8,363 nt of DNA from assembly GCA_016793415.1 (NCBI GenBank), contig JAEUMC010000735.1, forward strand, positions 1 through 8,363, given 5' to 3'. The translations under genes were made by a program, and so were the position numbers. Positions 6,778-8,363 of this stretch are shown piece after piece; position 1 is the first letter of the stretch; each line of letters starts with the position of its first letter. This DNA is from Devosia sp. Its GTDB lineage: Bacteria; Pseudomonadota; Alphaproteobacteria; Rhizobiales; Devosiaceae. Under the pieces are notes generated by a model. That model worked only from the letters and a program-made list of their open reading frames with translations, did no database searches and was not told where the DNA came from.

Positions 6778-6867
6778 GGAGAGGTGGCAGAGTGGTCGAT
6801 TGCACCGCACTCGAAATGCGGCATGGGGGCAACTCCATCGGGGGTTCAAATCCCTCCCTCTCCGCCA
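6778..6867 (+). tRNA. tRNA-Ser (anticodon CGA), CCA encoded
   Basis: The acceptor stem is GGAGAGG (6778-6784) with CCTCTCC (6857-6863), followed by discriminator G and an encoded CCA (6865-6867). The anticodon stem CCGCA/TGCGG closes the loop CTCGAAA, giving anticodon CGA, which reads UCG serine codons. The long class II variable arm (ATGGGG, GCAA loop, CTCCAT) and the TTCAAAT T-loop confirm tRNA-Ser. UCG is a common serine codon in high-GC genomes, and tRNA-Ser 3' ends are frequent integration sites. Confidence 0.97.
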
Positions 6868-7110
6868 CTCTACATTCCTAACATGTTGTCTTTGTTGCGA
6901 TATTATGATCGCAGTTCAGCGTCACCCCACATTGCGCCCCTCGTGGTGAGCTGGATGTGGTGGGACGAAGCTGGACTTCGATCATGCGTGGCGGAGGATC
7001 GACCTTGGATGCTCTTGGATGCCGCCGGACTTTCGATTTTGAAGCGCGCGACGTCTCGATGACGGTCGGTAAAGGGTTGAGGCAGGCGCTGTGCTTGCTT
7101 AACTCGGGAC
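6868..7110. other. Stretch without a recognised gene
   Basis: No frame here gives a protein I recognise. A small perfect hairpin (TGCGAT 6896-6901, six-base loop, ATCGCA 6908-6913) lies about 30 bases after the tRNA but has no U-tract. Short plus-strand frames (for example to 7062) and a long minus-strand frame crossing the region look like chance openings. The stretch may be decayed sequence. Confidence 0.5.
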
Positions 7111-7616
7111 ATGGATATGACCAACATGATCGTCAGCCCCGCTGAGATCTTTAAGCTGTTCGCGGAGGCGTACGCCACCTTGGAGCCGCTCGTTCCTATA
7201 GCTACGACGCAAAGACCGCTTTGCCGATGATCGTCGAAGACATTTGCCGCGGCCGAAAGGTAGAGGCTTTTCGGCATGGGCCGAACCCCTTCAGCAGGAA
7301 GGCCGAGCGGCTGCAAGGGCAGCTTTGTTCGATGCAGTTTCTGGGCTTTTTGCGGACGCTGCGCAGCATGATGAGAGAGCAGCGAGTCTTTCATCTCACC
7401 CCAACCCGCGCGGCCGAGTTGCTGTACAACTTCGACTTCGCGGAAGAGAGCTTCACGCAACCGTTTATGCGCCTCAAGCTGAGGAGCGATGCGTGCTACT
7501 ACCTCGTCTCGACCTCGGAATATGAACAGAGGTTTGGCGTCAGGTTGCGGCTAAGTCTCGGGAATGCGAACGACGCTACCGATTGGACACTGAGCCCCAC
7601 GGCTGGAATGACTTGA
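7111..7616 (+). pseudogene. Unrecognised protein gene, probably split by a one-base deletion
   Basis: I do not recognise the family. A frame from the ATG at 7111 (MDMTNMIVSPAEIFKLFAEA, then YATLEPLVP) shifts at about 7195-7197 into the frame that runs YSYDAKTALPMIVEDICRGR and on to the TGA at 7614-7616. Joined by a one-base change they give about 168 residues of ordinary soluble composition, with codons rich in G or C at the third position in the downstream part and no membrane segment or signal peptide. The C-terminal part alone (from about 7221 or 7227) could also be an intact gene of about 130 residues starting at TTG or ATG, so the frameshift is an inference. It faces the SH3 gene tail to tail. 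Confidence 0.5.
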
Positions 7617-7684
7617 GCGGTAGAGGCAACCGGTCCAGCAAGCTGTGGTCAGTCTGAGGACAGTCAGAAATCACTGGGAGCGTA

Positions 7685-7717
7685 ACCGAATGGCTGCTAG
7701 CCAAGCCGCCATTCGGT
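7685..7717. terminator. Hairpin between convergent genes
   Basis: A perfect 10-bp inverted repeat (ACCGAATGGC at 7685-7694, GCCATTCGGT at 7708-7717) encloses a 13-base loop. It lies between the plus-strand gene ending at 7616 and the minus-strand SH3 gene ending at 7758. That position suits a bidirectional terminator, but neither side has a clear U-tract. Confidence 0.4.
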
Positions 7718-7757
7718 CTACGTCATGGCTAACCGAGCAAGATGGGACGCGCCGGGA

Positions 7758-8363
7758 TCAATTGCGGCTGATGAAGTCTGCAATCATCCGTTCGGTTACG
7801 TCGCCGGAATAGCAAATTGGTGAACGTCCTCCAGGCTTGCTGTAGGCGCTGTTGCCACCGCATCGACGCCCGTTGCGCATAGTATTGTAAGGGCAGGGAC
7901 AGGCGCCCGAGTAGGACCGCAGGCTCGCCTTGATAATGGCATCCACCACCTGGTCGCGGGCGTATGCAGGACGGGCGGCAGATGGGGCTTCCGATGGCAC
8001 ATCAGCCATAAGTTCGACGGGCGCCGACGGCAGTTCCGCCGACAAGTAATCGCCGTGCATCCATCCCGTGGAACCATCTGCTAAGACAACGCCGTACCAC
8101 TCTCCGGATCGAAGGCGGGTAACCACGGCCGTTCCGCGGGTCAGTTTCCCCAGCAGAATGCCTCCCGTCGAAGGCGACGCTCGCACGTTGAGTGTATCTA
8201 CTTTCACATAGGCGGTCTTCGGCGCAAAGGTCTGCGCTTGAACTTCGATCTCTGCGGGAGGTGCTGAAAGCCTTGGTGTTGAGGCGTCCCGTTCCGTCTT
8301 GAGCGACGTTTGCTTGGAAGTGGCAGTGGAAGCGTCGTGGTTGTTGCTGAACAGGCCCGCGGC
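7758..8363 (-). CDS. SH3-domain protein with Cys-rich C-terminal module (N-terminus outside window)
   Basis: The frame is open from the window edge at 8363 to the TGA at 7760-7758, giving 201 visible residues; the true start is beyond the window, and the internal GTG at 8207 would cut off the SH3 domain's edge. Visible residues 1-50 are a Ser/Thr/Ala/Pro-rich linker, suggesting a periplasmic or surface tether. Residues of about 51-108 form a bacterial SH3 domain (LNVRASPS, GEWYGVVLADGSTGWMHGDYL), a fold that usually binds peptidoglycan or protein ligands. After a Pro/Ala linker comes a compact C-terminal module with four cysteines: CPCPYNTMRNGRRCGGN, SAYSKPGG and PICY, then DVTERMIADF. I have the impression that similar Cys-rich tails occur on other uncharacterised SH3 proteins, but I cannot name a function. 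Any signal peptide lies outside the window. Confidence 0.75.
   Translation of the reverse strand, partial: AAGLFSNNHDASTATSKQTSLKTERDASTPRLSAPPAEIEVQAQTFAPKTAYVKVDTLNVRASPSTGGILLGKLTRGTAVVTRLRSGEWYGVVLADGSTGWMHGDYLSAELPSAPVELMADVPSEAPSAARPAYARDQVVDAIIKASLRSYSGACPCPYNTMRNGRRCGGNSAYSKPGGRSPICYSGDVTERMIADFISRN

Noticed and set aside
6784..7062. Plus-strand frame starting inside tRNA-Ser
   Set aside because: Its first part is the translated tRNA, a common artefact, and the remainder matches nothing recognisable.
7077..7105. Promoter-like pair TTGAGG and TAACTC with 17-base spacing before 7111
   Set aside because: The -10 is poor and the start would fall on the ATG itself, so support is too weak.
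6903..7460. Minus-strand frame of 185 codons beyond the tRNA
   Set aside because: It overlaps the more protein-like plus-strand gene, shows no motif and has irregular composition.

Overview
The window is high-GC bacterial DNA from an alphaproteobacterium, most likely of the Hyphomicrobiales (a Devosia-like relative is possible, but the genus is a guess). The basis is gene order, rplU-rpmA-(acetyltransferases)-obgE-proB-proA on one strand with a tRNA-Ser upstream, together with protein wording such as the long Ala/Lys-rich tail on ribosomal protein L21.

Layout from high to low coordinate, which is the direction of transcription for most genes. At 8363-7758 (minus) is the C-terminal part of a bacterial SH3-domain protein with a Cys-rich C-terminal module. 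At 7111-7616 (plus) is an unrecognised gene that appears broken by a single frameshift. A poorly coding stretch of about 240 bases follows, then a complete tRNA-Ser(CGA) on the plus strand (6778-6867). From there to position 1 everything protein-coding is on the minus strand: a small AIG2/gamma-glutamylcyclotransferase-like gene, rplU, rpmA, a peptidase E (S51) homologue split by a frameshift, three tandem GNAT acetyltransferases, obgE, proB and the first third of proA.

The conserved block has two parts. The rplU-rpmA part (large-subunit proteins L21 and L27) has a sigma70-like promoter and a structured leader, and ends in a strong intrinsic terminator at 5003-5030. About 20 bases after that terminator's U-tract, a second run of seven genes begins (S51 peptidase, three GNATs, obgE, proB, proA). 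Every junction in it is abutting or overlapping, so the run is probably one translationally coupled unit joining ribosome-assembly/GTPase functions to the first two steps of proline synthesis. I found no convincing promoter between the terminator and the run, so it may depend on read-through.

Beyond tRNA-Ser (6868-8363) the DNA looks accessory: lower apparent GC, a frameshifted orphan gene, an uncharacterised SH3-linked Cys-rich protein and short inverted repeats. No integrase, insertion sequence, CRISPR array or convincing new multi-gene system is visible. The most interesting items are the frameshifted peptidase, the triple GNAT array inside a fully coupled operon, the structured rplU leader, and the SH3/Cys-rich protein.
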